Assembly: GCA_021792045.1 (NCBI GenBank)
Contig: JAJYVJ010000033.1
Location: 1-15,439 of the forward strand
DNA from: Thermoplasmata archaeon
Lineage (GTDB): Archaea; Thermoplasmatota; Thermoplasmata; Thermoplasmatales; Thermoplasmataceae
Direction of reading: 5' to 3'
Length of the DNA stretch: 15,439 nt
Shown: positions 6,884-13,889 of the stretch, piece after piece
How positions within the stretch are numbered: the first letter of the stretch is position 1
Layout of the letters: each line of letters begins with the position of its first letter
Program-made: the position numbers and the translations under genes
Notes under the pieces: generated by a model
Database searches by the model: none
Told to the model about the DNA's origin: nothing
Seen by the model: the letters and a program-made list of their open reading frames with translations, nothing else

Positions 6884-7429
6884 ATGGTTAACTACAAGGA
6901 AGTATCAGAATTTAAGATTCCGGGTGGAGTGAATTTCACCCTTGCAGATGGTGAGCTGAAAGCCTCAGGAAAACTTGGCGAAGCAAGAAGGACTTTCAAG
7001 GACAATTATGTACGTATAAAGCTGGGTGACGGGAAAATCGTCTTAGAGATAAGCAAGGAAAGCAGAAGAAACAACGCAATCGTTGGAACATGGCTATCTG
7101 AAGTGAAGAACATGGCTGAAGGGGTATCAAAAGGTTTCGAGTATGAAATGAAGATAGACTATACACATTTCCCAATGAGAGTGTCTGTGAAGGGAAGTAA
7201 TGTCGAGATCGATAATTTCCTTGGCGAACGTTCACCGAGGAAGGCAAAAATTCTTGGAAGCAGCAAGGTGAACATAAAGGGTGACCGAGTGTTTATCTCC
7301 GGGATAGACAAGCGAGATATAGGGGGCACGGCTGCCAACATAGAAAGGGCAACAAAAATAAAGGGATTCGACCTGAGAGTATTCCAGGATGGAATATATC
7401 TGCTTAAGGGGGTGGAAATAGATGCTTGA
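6884..7429 (+). CDS. rpl6: 50S ribosomal protein L6 (uL6)
   Basis: L6 binds 23S rRNA near the sarcin-ricin loop and factor-binding site. The 181-residue product has two L6 repeats. The first contains [20 protein letters not shown]. The second contains [23 protein letters not shown], followed by [34 protein letters not shown] and [12 protein letters not shown] (all cited in pieces). NFLGER and [10 protein letters not shown] are the archaeal/eukaryotic landmarks. The last 8 nt overlap the L32e start. Confidence 0.95.
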   Translation: MVNYKEVSEFKIPGGVNFTLADGELKASGKLGEARRTFKDNYVRIKLGDGKIVLEISKESRRNNAIVGTWLSEVKNMAEGVSKGFEYEMKIDYTHFPMRVSVKGSNVEIDNFLGERSPRKAKILGSSKVNIKGDRVFISGIDKRDIGGTAANIERATKIKGFDLRVFQDGIYLLKGVEIDA

Positions 7430-7832
7430 TCCAAAACCCAGACTATCTGATGAGGAGAAGAGACTTCTCAGGATGAAGAACAGACAGGCCAGGAAGCGTG
7501 TAGAATTCCACAGGCAGGAGTGGTTCAGGTACAAGAAATTTGATGATTCATGGCGTAAACCAAGAGGAAAGCATTCCAAGCTTCGGCAGCACTGGGCAGA
7601 GAGACCGCCCATCGTCGATGCCGGCTTCAGGGGACCGAGACTAGTGAGGGGATTGCATCCATCCGGTTTCCAGGATATCCTTGTTCATAACGTCAAAGAG
7701 CTGGAAGCTCTGGACCCGCTAAGGCAGGCAGCTAGAATTGCTTCCGGTGTTGGTGCCAAAAAGAGAGAAATGATTGAAAAGAGGGCATCGGAACTAACGA
7801 TCCGAGTGCTGAATCCAGGTGTTAAGGAATGA
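7422..7832 (+). CDS. rpl32e: 50S ribosomal protein L32e (eL32)
   Basis: L32e is an archaeal/eukaryotic large-subunit protein absent from bacteria. The 136-residue product has the conserved [21 protein letters not shown] (in part), the GKHSKLR basic loop, [19 protein letters not shown] and the C-terminal helix region [19 protein letters not shown] followed by [10 protein letters not shown] start 8 nt inside L6 follows a run GGGGGTGG (about 7407-7414) that can act as an SD. It lies between L6 and L19e in the standard archaeal order and overlaps L19e by 4 nt. Confidence 0.95.
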   Translation: MLDPKPRLSDEEKRLLRMKNRQARKRVEFHRQEWFRYKKFDDSWRKPRGKHSKLRQHWAERPPIVDAGFRGPRLVRGLHPSGFQDILVHNVKELEALDPLRQAARIASGVGAKKREMIEKRASELTIRVLNPGVKE

Positions 7833-8278
7833 AAATAGAGACAGCGAGAAGATTAGCGGCAGATTACTTTAAGTCCGGTATTTCACGGGTATGGATAGAT
7901 CCAAATAACATAGAAGAAGTAACGGATGCTGCAACGAGAGCGGATATCAGGGCACTGGCAAAAAAGGGGATTATACAGTTAAAGAATGCTAAGGGCAATT
8001 CTAACTCCAGGCTGAAAAAACGAGTAGTACAGAGGTCAAAGGAACTCCGAAGAGGCCCAGGTTCTATTCGCGGAACAAGAAATGCGAGGTTCCCAAGGAA
8101 GACAAGGTGGGTAAAGACCGTAAGGGCACTAAGAGACGAACTGCGTAAATTGGACACAACAGGTTCGCTTAGTTCAAAGGAATACAGGACATATTACAGG
8201 ATAATCAAGAGTGGAACTATCAAGTCAAGGGCACAGTTGAGGGCGCATGTTTCCTCGAGTAAATCTAGGGGTGAATAA
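7829..8278 (+). CDS. rpl19e: 50S ribosomal protein L19e (eL19)
   Basis: L19e is an archaeal/eukaryotic large-subunit protein that bridges to the small subunit. The 149-residue product is strongly basic. It begins [20 protein letters not shown] and continues with [20 protein letters not shown], a glycine/arginine stretch [18 protein letters not shown], and a helical C-terminus with [21 protein letters not shown]. These match the archaeal family. The start overlaps the L32e stop as ATGA. The stop is 1 nt before the L18 ATG. Confidence 0.95.
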   Translation: MKIETARRLAADYFKSGISRVWIDPNNIEEVTDAATRADIRALAKKGIIQLKNAKGNSNSRLKKRVVQRSKELRRGPGSIRGTRNARFPRKTRWVKTVRALRDELRKLDTTGSLSSKEYRTYYRIIKSGTIKSRAQLRAHVSSSKSRGE

Positions 8279-8279
8279 G

Positions 8280-8762
8280 ATGCAGGTGCTCATGAAAAGA
8301 AAGAGAGAAGGAAGAACAGATTACCGGAAGAGGTTTACGCTTCTCAAGTCAGGGGAACCTAGGCTGGTGGTAAGGCCATCAAACAAGGGTTTTGTCGTGC
8401 AGTTGGTAAAATACGCAGACAATGGCGATAACGTCAAGGTTACAGTGACAAGGAACACGCTGATAAAGCTTGGAATAGATGTCAAAGGCAATAGCACCCC
8501 ATTCTGTTACCTTGCCGGGTATTATCTAGGTCTTAGGGCCAAGAAGAGCCGTATTAAGAAAGCCATACTCGACACTGGACTTTACAGGGTCTCGAAGGGC
8601 GGGCGAATATCAGCAGTGCTCAGAGGAAGTGTTGATGCCGGCCTCAATGTCCCGCATGATGATTCGATTTTTCCGTCCGATGACAGGATATCTGGTAAAC
8701 ATCTGAAGAATGGAGAGGTCGATATAGAATCGATGAAGAAGATACTGGAGGGAAATAAATGA
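8280..8762 (+). CDS. rpl18: 50S ribosomal protein L18 (uL18)
   Basis: L18 binds 5S rRNA in the central protuberance with L5. The 160-residue product starts MQVLMKRKREGRTDYRKRF, the archaeal opening, followed by PRLVVRPSNKGFVVQLVKYA (in part), YLAGYYLGLRAKK, VLRGSVDAGLNVPHDDSIFP and DDRISGKHL. It is shorter than the roughly 190 residues common in other archaea. I chose 8280 because GGGGTGA (8268-8274) lies 5 nt before it. The frame opens earlier at an ATG (8247), but those 11 residues have no SD and do not resemble L18. The ATGA overlap with S5 suggests coupling. Confidence 0.95.
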   Translation: MQVLMKRKREGRTDYRKRFTLLKSGEPRLVVRPSNKGFVVQLVKYADNGDNVKVTVTRNTLIKLGIDVKGNSTPFCYLAGYYLGLRAKKSRIKKAILDTGLYRVSKGGRISAVLRGSVDAGLNVPHDDSIFPSDDRISGKHLKNGEVDIESMKKILEGNK

Positions 8763-9427
8763 CAGAAGAAAGCTGGACGCCAAGAACACAGCTCGGCAGA
8801 ATGGTTGCCTCGGGAGAGATAAAAACAATTTCGGAGGCGCTGAGAACAAAATTGCCGCTGAAAGAATACCAGATCGTTGATGTTCTTTTGCCCGATTTGC
8901 AGGATGAGGTAATGGATATCATGCGTGCCCAGAGGATGACAGACTCTGGAAGAAGAATGAATTATTCAGTCACTGCTGTCGTCGGCAACGGTGATGGATA
9001 TGTCGGTGTCGGTCGCGGTAAGGCAAAGGAAGCTGCACCTGCGATAAAGAAAGCAGTAAATAATGCTAAATTGAACATAATCGAGATACGAAGAGGTTGT
9101 GGATCGTGGGAATGCGGTTGTGGAAAACCACACTCACTGCCATTCACGGTGCGCGGTAAATCAGGTTCCGTAGTTATAACGATGAAGCCTGCGCCCCAGG
9201 GCGTTGGAAGGGCTGTTGGCGATATCGCAAAAACGGTCCTGAGGATGGCTGGAATAGAGGATGTGTGGGGCTTTGCTGCCGGACATACGAAGACAACGGT
9301 CAACTATACTCTGGCTGTTTTCGATGCACTCAAGGAAACATCAAAACTCAGACTTAACTCTGCATTGACGCTTACTACGCCTATATATGTGGGAGGTGTT
9401 GCCAATGTTGGCGGCCGTAAGGATTAG
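8759..9427 (+). CDS. rps5: 30S ribosomal protein S5 (uS5)
   Basis: S5 (eukaryotic uS5/RPS2) lies at the mRNA entry site and affects decoding accuracy. The 222-residue product begins with the archaeal WTPRTQLGRMVASGEI. The double-stranded-RNA-binding-like domain (VVGNGDGYVGVGRGKAKEA) and the archaeal/eukaryotic RRGCGSWECGCGKPHSLPF segment (about residues 113-131) follow. The C-terminal domain has SVVITMKPAPQGVG and DVWGFAAGHTKTTVNY. Four cysteines in that segment are family-typical. L30 starts 23 nt before the end, with its SD inside this gene. Confidence 0.96.
   Translation: MTEESWTPRTQLGRMVASGEIKTISEALRTKLPLKEYQIVDVLLPDLQDEVMDIMRAQRMTDSGRRMNYSVTAVVGNGDGYVGVGRGKAKEAAPAIKKAVNNAKLNIIEIRRGCGSWECGCGKPHSLPFTVRGKSGSVVITMKPAPQGVGRAVGDIAKTVLRMAGIEDVWGFAAGHTKTTVNYTLAVFDALKETSKLRLNSALTLTTPIYVGGVANVGGRKD
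9392..9398 (+). promoter_or_regulatory. SD that decides the L30 start
   Basis: GGAGGTG sits 6 nt before the ATG at 9405, inside the S5 gene. It supports that start over the in-frame ATG at 9387, which precedes the SD. Confidence 0.7.
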
Positions 9428-9896
9428 GGGAACGAACGGTAGCCGCCCAGCAGCTGTAAAAACTGTGGAGCTTCTCCGGCTTAACAGGATAAACCACATG
9501 GTCCTGCTTGAGGATAACCCAGTTAACAGAGGCATGCTACAGGTCGTCAAAGATTACGTAACATGGGGAGAAATCGATCTCGAAACTTTGAAGAAAGTTA
9601 TCGAGCTCAGGGCTCTTGCTCCTGGACGGAAACCTCTGAACGAAGAAATCCTAAAAGAGAAGGGATTTTCCTCTACGGATGATCTGGCCAAGTTGATCTT
9701 TGATGGCAAATCAAAATTGAAGGATCTTGGCCTCGTACCAGTCCTAAGGCTCAATCCTCCACGTGGAGGTTATGAAGCTATAAGAAAATCCTTCACTGAA
9801 GGCGGAACTGCGGGTTACCGTGGAGCGAAGATAAACGATCTCATATTGAGGATGCTAAAACCGGGGGTGAATCTTTCTGGTAAGAACAAGGACTAA
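9405..9896 (+). CDS. rpl30: 50S ribosomal protein L30 (uL30)
   Basis: Archaeal/eukaryotic L30 (eukaryotic L7 family) is a large-subunit protein that binds 23S rRNA. The 163-residue product begins MLAAVRIRGTNGSRPAAVKT and contains LLRLNRINHMVLLEDNP, VKDYVTWGEID and the C-terminal PVLRLNPPRGGYEAIRKSF followed by YRGAKINDLILRML. These are characteristic of the long archaeal form. The start at 9405 follows GGAGGTG. An in-frame ATG at 9387 adds six residues not seen in the family. It overlaps S5 by 23 nt and the inferred L15 start by 20 nt. Confidence 0.95.
   Translation: MLAAVRIRGTNGSRPAAVKTVELLRLNRINHMVLLEDNPVNRGMLQVVKDYVTWGEIDLETLKKVIELRALAPGRKPLNEEILKEKGFSSTDDLAKLIFDGKSKLKDLGLVPVLRLNPPRGGYEAIRKSFTEGGTAGYRGAKINDLILRMLKPGVNLSGKNKD
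9863..9870 (+). promoter_or_regulatory. SD pointing to a non-canonical L15 start
   Basis: GGGGGTGA lies in the last L30 codons. Six bases after it is a CTG (9877-9879) in the L15 frame; no ATG, GTG or TTG occurs at SD distance in that frame. Confidence 0.6.
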
Positions 9897-10317
9897 AAAA
9901 CTGAGAGGGGGACATTACGGGCGCGGCATGAAAGCCGGCCGTGGAAAAGGGAAGAAAGGAGGCTCCGGAATGGCCGGGCTCCATAAACACAGATGGGTGT
10001 GGACAATCATAAATGATCCGCTCCATTTCGGTGGAAAAGGATTCACGAGTCACCATCGGGGTGTTCTCGACATTCCTATAACGTTATCAGAGCTGGATGA
10101 CAACCTTGATCGACTGAGAAAACAGGGCTATGTCACTGAGGAAGGAGGTGGACTGATCATTGATTTGAGGTCCGCTGGTTTCACAAAACTCCTCGGTTCG
10201 GGCAACTTTGATGTAAAATCAAGCATCAAAATTGACAAGATAACCGAAAAAGCATTAAACAAGCTTTCAGTTGCAGGTATCACGGTAGAAACTAATGACG
10301 GACATTCAAAGGAATAA
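9877..10317 (+). CDS. rpl15: 50S ribosomal protein L15 (uL15), probable CTG start
   Basis: L15 binds 23S rRNA and joins late in large-subunit assembly. The family core is clear from KLRGGHYGRG, KGGSGMAGLHKHRW, GFTSHHRG and a C-terminal VDLRS/GSGNF-like region (IIDLRSAGFTKLLGSGNF). The conserved N-terminus (TKKLRGG..GRG) lies upstream of the first ATG in frame (9928). That ATG would remove 17 residues, including this rRNA-binding segment. A CTG at 9877 follows a strong SD with 6-nt spacing and gives MVRTRTKKLRGG, 146 residues, the usual archaeal length. The frame opens only at 9871 after a TGA. Family assignment is secure; the CTG start is inferred. Overlaps: 20 nt with L30, 23 nt with SecY. 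Confidence 0.9.
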   Translation: MVRTRTKKLRGGHYGRGMKAGRGKGKKGGSGMAGLHKHRWVWTIINDPLHFGGKGFTSHHRGVLDIPITLSELDDNLDRLRKQGYVTEEGGGLIIDLRSAGFTKLLGSGNFDVKSSIKIDKITEKALNKLSVAGITVETNDGHSKE

Positions 10318-12076
10318 AGCTGTAGCCGGACCAGTAATAGTGGTCTGGGCTCTGCTTGTTGCGGCATTCTGGTACCTAGATCATTACGGGCCCATAAAGT
10401 TGGCCGTAATTGCAGTAATGCTGGCTCCGGTATTTTTCATAATTTACCTGATGCTCAGCTACAAGGGGCCTAAACAAAGCAAGCTTTACGGTCTTGAGTA
10501 CCTAACCGCAAAACTACCTGCAGTTAAGAAGGCAAAGGGCCATGTGCAGTTCAAATACAAGCTCCTGTGGACCGCGTTAGTAGTGGTATTGTATTTTGCG
10601 CTTACAAACATATATGTCTACGGCCTGAATATCAAGAGCTCGGTGGATGTATTTGCATCTTTCAGGGCCATATTCGCAGGTGCTGAAGGTTCGCTTATGG
10701 ACCTTGGTATCGGCCCTATCGTCACTGCAAGTATAGTTATGCAGTTGTTCGCTGGTGCAAAGATATTCAACATCGACCTTCAGAACAGTGACGATAAGGC
10801 AATGTATCAGGGGATGCAGAAGCTTCTCGTCATAGTCATGATATTTGTGGAAGCCATTCCACAGGCCTTTGGATATCTTGTTCCTGATACTGGTCTTGTC
10901 AATAGTCTTGCTTCTCTTGCCCCTGGATATGGACATTTTCTTGCTGAAACAATAATTGTGGGCCAGTTATTCTTTGGATCCTATCTCGTATTCCTCATGG
11001 ACGAACTCGTCTCGAAATACGGTATAGGCTCTGGAATTTCACTGTTCATTGCCGCGGGAGTTTCGCAACAGTTAGTTACGGGCACAATCAACTGGCTTCC
11101 ATCGACCCTCGGAACCGCCCTTTCTCTTTCGAATCCACCAGCGGGAGCGATTCCAAAGTTGCTGTATGTGGTTATGAATGCAGGAAACCCGGCTCTGGGT
11201 GGAGGCGTCGGCTATCTCAGTGGACAGGGCCTAACTCAGATCATGTTTCAGGAACCAAATCCTATGATTGCCCTTCTAGGGACGGTGCTCATATTCTTCA
11301 TAGTTGCGTTTTTCCAAAGTAGCAAGATTGAATTGCCAATAGCACACGAACGTGTGCGTGGAGCAAGGGGGCGTTATCCGCTCCAGTTATTCTATGCTTC
11401 AAACATACCTGTCATACTTGCCACCGCTGTACTTGCAAATGTCTCCATGTGGACTCTTCTATTTTGGAGCAGCCCGGTACTAAGCCATGTTCCTTTACTC
11501 GGACATAATGTTCTGCTGGGCTCATATCTCACGCCAACCGCAGCTTCTGCGCTCAATGTGTCGTCTTCAACGCCGACCGCAGGGCTAGCGTTCTATCTTT
11601 CTCAACCCAACGGTCTGGTGGGGTGGCTCTTCCCGATAATGCAGCCATCTGCTTATCAGACGGTTCTTTTCGGTCATACTTCGTGGCAGATGGCAATCCA
11701 TATACTCGTCTTCGTAGGTTTTATGGCAATAATGAGCGTAATTTTTGCCAAATTCTGGATCGAGACGACAAACATGGGTGCGGGTGCCGTTGCGAAGCAG
11801 ATTATGTCAAGTGGAATGCAGATTCCTGGTTTTCGGCGTGATCCAAGGGTAATAGAACGTGTACTGCAAAAATATATACCTGTGATAACGGTATTCAGTG
11901 GAGCTGTCGTTGGTTTGCTGGCTGCAGGTGCCGATCTCATCGGAACTGTGGGAGATACGAGCGGAACAGGGCTTCTTCTCGCTGTCGGTATAGTAATACA
12001 GTTCTATGAGGCGATTGGCCGTGAGCAGATGATGGAAATGCACCCGATCATAAGGCAGTTCTTCACTGGTGGATAA
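10295..12076 (+). CDS. secY: Protein translocase SecY with extra N-terminal membrane hairpin
   Basis: SecY (Sec61 alpha) is the pore of the Sec translocon. Canonical sequence begins near residue 66 (YGLEYLTAKLPAVKK, then KGHVQFKYKLLWTALVVVLYF as TM1, cited in part). It includes the plug/TM2 segment GIGPIVTASIVMQLF, GIGSGISL (243-250), the cytoplasmic ELPIAHERVRG loop that contacts ribosomes, and C-terminal FYEAIGRE. Ahead of this lie two hydrophobic stretches, about 8-28 and 32-55, predicted as extra membrane helices. The 593-residue length exceeds the common archaeal 450-550. In-frame ATGs at 10418 and 10450 have no SD, and a later start would leave roughly 100-170 nt unexplained in a gap-free operon. 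It overlaps L15 by 23 nt. Confidence 0.95.
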   Translation: MTDIQRNKAVAGPVIVVWALLVAAFWYLDHYGPIKLAVIAVMLAPVFFIIYLMLSYKGPKQSKLYGLEYLTAKLPAVKKAKGHVQFKYKLLWTALVVVLYFALTNIYVYGLNIKSSVDVFASFRAIFAGAEGSLMDLGIGPIVTASIVMQLFAGAKIFNIDLQNSDDKAMYQGMQKLLVIVMIFVEAIPQAFGYLVPDTGLVNSLASLAPGYGHFLAETIIVGQLFFGSYLVFLMDELVSKYGIGSGISLFIAAGVSQQLVTGTINWLPSTLGTALSLSNPPAGAIPKLLYVVMNAGNPALGGGVGYLSGQGLTQIMFQEPNPMIALLGTVLIFFIVAFFQSSKIELPIAHERVRGARGRYPLQLFYASNIPVILATAVLANVSMWTLLFWSSPVLSHVPLLGHNVLLGSYLTPTAASALNVSSSTPTAGLAFYLSQPNGLVGWLFPIMQPSAYQTVLFGHTSWQMAIHILVFVGFMAIMSVIFAKFWIETTNMGAGAVAKQIMSSGMQIPGFRRDPRVIERVLQKYIPVITVFSGAVVGLLAAGADLIGTVGDTSGTGLLLAVGIVIQFYEAIGREQMMEMHPIIRQFFTGG

Positions 12077-12078
12077 AC

Positions 12079-12633
12079 ATGAGGGTTGTAATTGCCGGTA
12101 TTCCCGGTGTCGGTAAGTCGACAGTAATAGATCTGGTAAGAAAGCGTGTTCCATATGAAGTAATCAACTTTGGTACGCTCATGTTTGAGATGGCGAGGGA
12201 ATTAAAACTGGTCGATCAGAGAGACGAGATAAGAAAACTTCCATTTCAAACGCAGATAAATCTGCAGAAAAAAGCATCGTCGGCTATAGGGAAAATGAAC
12301 GACGTTATCATCGATACGCATCTTTCGATAAGGAGTCATGGTGGATATTTCCCAGGCCTACCTGAATGGGTGATTCGTGAATTGAACGTGATGGCCTTTT
12401 TTGTAGTCGAAGCGGATCCCGAAATTGTATTAAAAAGACGATCTAATGATGAGACCAGGACCAGGGACACCGACACCGTAGAGTCGATTCGTGAATATCA
12501 GGAAATCAACAGGTACTACGCGGCTTCCTACTCGATTTACACCGGCGCTTCTGTTTTCTTCATGGAAAATGTAGAGGGAAAACCTGACATAGTAGCAGAT
12601 AATATAGTTGAGAGGCTCTTACCACATGTCTGA
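12079..12633 (+). CDS. adkA: Archaeal adenylate kinase (AdkA)
   Basis: This enzyme converts AMP and ATP to two ADP and acts in the cytosol. The 184-residue product has the archaeal AdkA form. It opens MRVVIAGIPGVGKST with a P-loop at residues 7-15 (GIPGVGKST). It continues with NFGTLMFEMARE, the Walker B-like DVIIDTHLSIRSHGGYFPGLP (in part), ADPEIVLKRR and the archaeal RDTDTVESIREYQEINRYYAA region. It differs from the bacterial long-lid form. It follows SecY after 2 nt, the order found widely in archaea. GGTGGAT (12068-12074) may serve as SD. It overlaps the next gene by 8 nt. Confidence 0.94.
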   Translation: MRVVIAGIPGVGKSTVIDLVRKRVPYEVINFGTLMFEMARELKLVDQRDEIRKLPFQTQINLQKKASSAIGKMNDVIIDTHLSIRSHGGYFPGLPEWVIRELNVMAFFVVEADPEIVLKRRSNDETRTRDTDTVESIREYQEINRYYAASYSIYTGASVFFMENVEGKPDIVADNIVERLLPHV

Positions 12634-13378
12634 TAAAAATCCAACACAAACAGGTAACACAACGGTAAATGCTCAGCCTGTCGCCGGTCAAAATGCAAAT
12701 CCTGCTATGCAGCAAAGGCAGTCTATGAACAAGATGATGAAGTTCCAGATGGTGTACATGCTCATCTCTCTTGCCATGCTGTTCATCATTTTCAACACAA
12801 CGATAAGAGATGCCCTTGGATCTGCAATGAGCGTTGTATTCATGCCACTCATAGGATTCAATTATGCGTTGCCCTGGATGACCATTACACTCATGGGTGT
12901 TGCCATCGGTCTCGTTACATCAGTCCCCAGGTATTTCTTCACGGACTGGATCAAAATGGGCAGGATACAGAACAGGATGAGTGCCTTCAATAAAGTTTAC
13001 TCCGCTGCAATGCGAAGTGGACAGAAAGACAAGATGCAGAAGCTTAGCAAGATGAGAATGGAAATGACGATGGAACAGTCTCAGCTAAGCATGAACACGA
13101 TGAAACCATTAATGGTCCTTACCATATTCACATTGCTCTTTTATGTATGGCTCTATTATTTCCTCAGTCTCGTTCCTTACCAGATAATATCATTCCCGTG
13201 GGACTTCAACATAAACATAATCAACGACAAGTTATGGCTCTTTCCTTACTGGTTCCTGGGATACTTTCTTGCCAGTCTCCCGGTCGGGTATTTTGCTACC
13301 ATGGTCATAAAGTACTTCGACTTCAAATACAAGATAAGAGAGATCGAGCGGAAATCTGATTATGCGGGTTACAATTAG
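12626..13378 (+). CDS. DUF106 / EMC3-TMCO1-like membrane insertase (archaeal Oxa1/YidC relative)
   Basis: DUF106 proteins are the archaeal members of the Oxa1/YidC/EMC3/TMCO1 superfamily, thought to insert membrane proteins and hold a hydrophilic groove in the lipid bilayer. The 250-residue product has a polar Asn/Gln-rich N-terminus (1-38) and predicted helices at about 42-60, 82-104, 161-183 and 203-230. A cytosolic methionine-rich segment lies between TM2 and TM3 (111-163, 11 Met). Polar residues in or near the helices (PRYFF, FNKVY) fit the family. I chose the ATG at 12626 over an in-frame TTG at 12608. It overlaps adkA by 8 nt and cmk by 17 nt. Placement after secY-adkA supports a translocon-linked role. 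Confidence 0.88.
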   Translation: MSDKNPTQTGNTTVNAQPVAGQNANPAMQQRQSMNKMMKFQMVYMLISLAMLFIIFNTTIRDALGSAMSVVFMPLIGFNYALPWMTITLMGVAIGLVTSVPRYFFTDWIKMGRIQNRMSAFNKVYSAAMRSGQKDKMQKLSKMRMEMTMEQSQLSMNTMKPLMVLTIFTLLFYVWLYYFLSLVPYQIISFPWDFNINIINDKLWLFPYWFLGYFLASLPVGYFATMVIKYFDFKYKIREIERKSDYAGYN

Positions 13379-13889
13379 TGGCCCAATAGGAAGCGGCAAG
13401 TCCACTTCCGGAAAGATCCTCGCAGATAAACTGGGTTGTAAGTTCTTTTCCGGTGGGTTTTTCTTCCGGGATAAGGCCAAACAGATGGGTATGTCGCTTG
13501 AGGATTTTGGAAAGTATGCAGAGAAACATCCTGAGATAGATCGGGAGATCGATGAAATGAACTTGGAACTCCTGCGGAAGGAGGACGACATCGTCCTTGA
13601 ATCCAGACTGGCGGGATGGATCAGCAAGCGCAATAATATTCCGGCTTTCAGGGTGTACATTGATGCTGCTTTCTATATAAGAAAGGAACGGGTGAAGAAT
13701 AGAGGTGATCTTTCTGGAGAGGAAGAGATTATCAAGAGAGAGAATTCCGAACGAAAGAGGTATATGGAATTCTATTCTATAGATTCTGAAGATACGTCCA
13801 TTTACGATTTAATTATAAGTTCAGACGCATTATCTGCTGAACAGGTTGCCGATGAAATATATGCAAGGATCAGAGAAAGAGAAAAATGA
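13362..13889 (+). CDS. cmk: Archaeal cytidylate kinase
   Basis: This enzyme phosphorylates CMP/dCMP with ATP. The 175-residue product begins MRVTISGPIGSGKSTSG with a P-loop at 7-15. It contains the family motifs KQMGMSLEDFGKYAE, PEIDREIDEMNLELL, ESRLAGWISK, RENSERKRYMEFYSID and SIYDLIISSDAL, typical of the archaeal Cmk. No strong SD is visible; the start overlaps the DUF106 end by 17 nt. In many euryarchaea L34e and L14e flank this gene; neither is present here, and cbf5 begins inside its 3' end. Confidence 0.93.
   Translation: MRVTISGPIGSGKSTSGKILADKLGCKFFSGGFFFRDKAKQMGMSLEDFGKYAEKHPEIDREIDEMNLELLRKEDDIVLESRLAGWISKRNNIPAFRVYIDAAFYIRKERVKNRGDLSGEEEIIKRENSERKRYMEFYSIDSEDTSIYDLIISSDALSAEQVADEIYARIREREK

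Noticed and set aside
8247..8279. Upstream in-frame start for L18
   Set aside because: The ATG at 8280 follows a strong SD GGGGTGA; the earlier one has none and its residues do not resemble L18.
10577..10936. 119-codon frame on the minus strand inside secY
   Set aside because: It lies opposite conserved SecY membrane segments, has no recognisable domain, and no SD precedes it.
13669..13685. Short near-palindrome (CTTTCT..AGAAAG) around TATA
   Set aside because: It is inside cmk coding sequence, too short to be a terminator or operator on its own, and has no neighbouring start.
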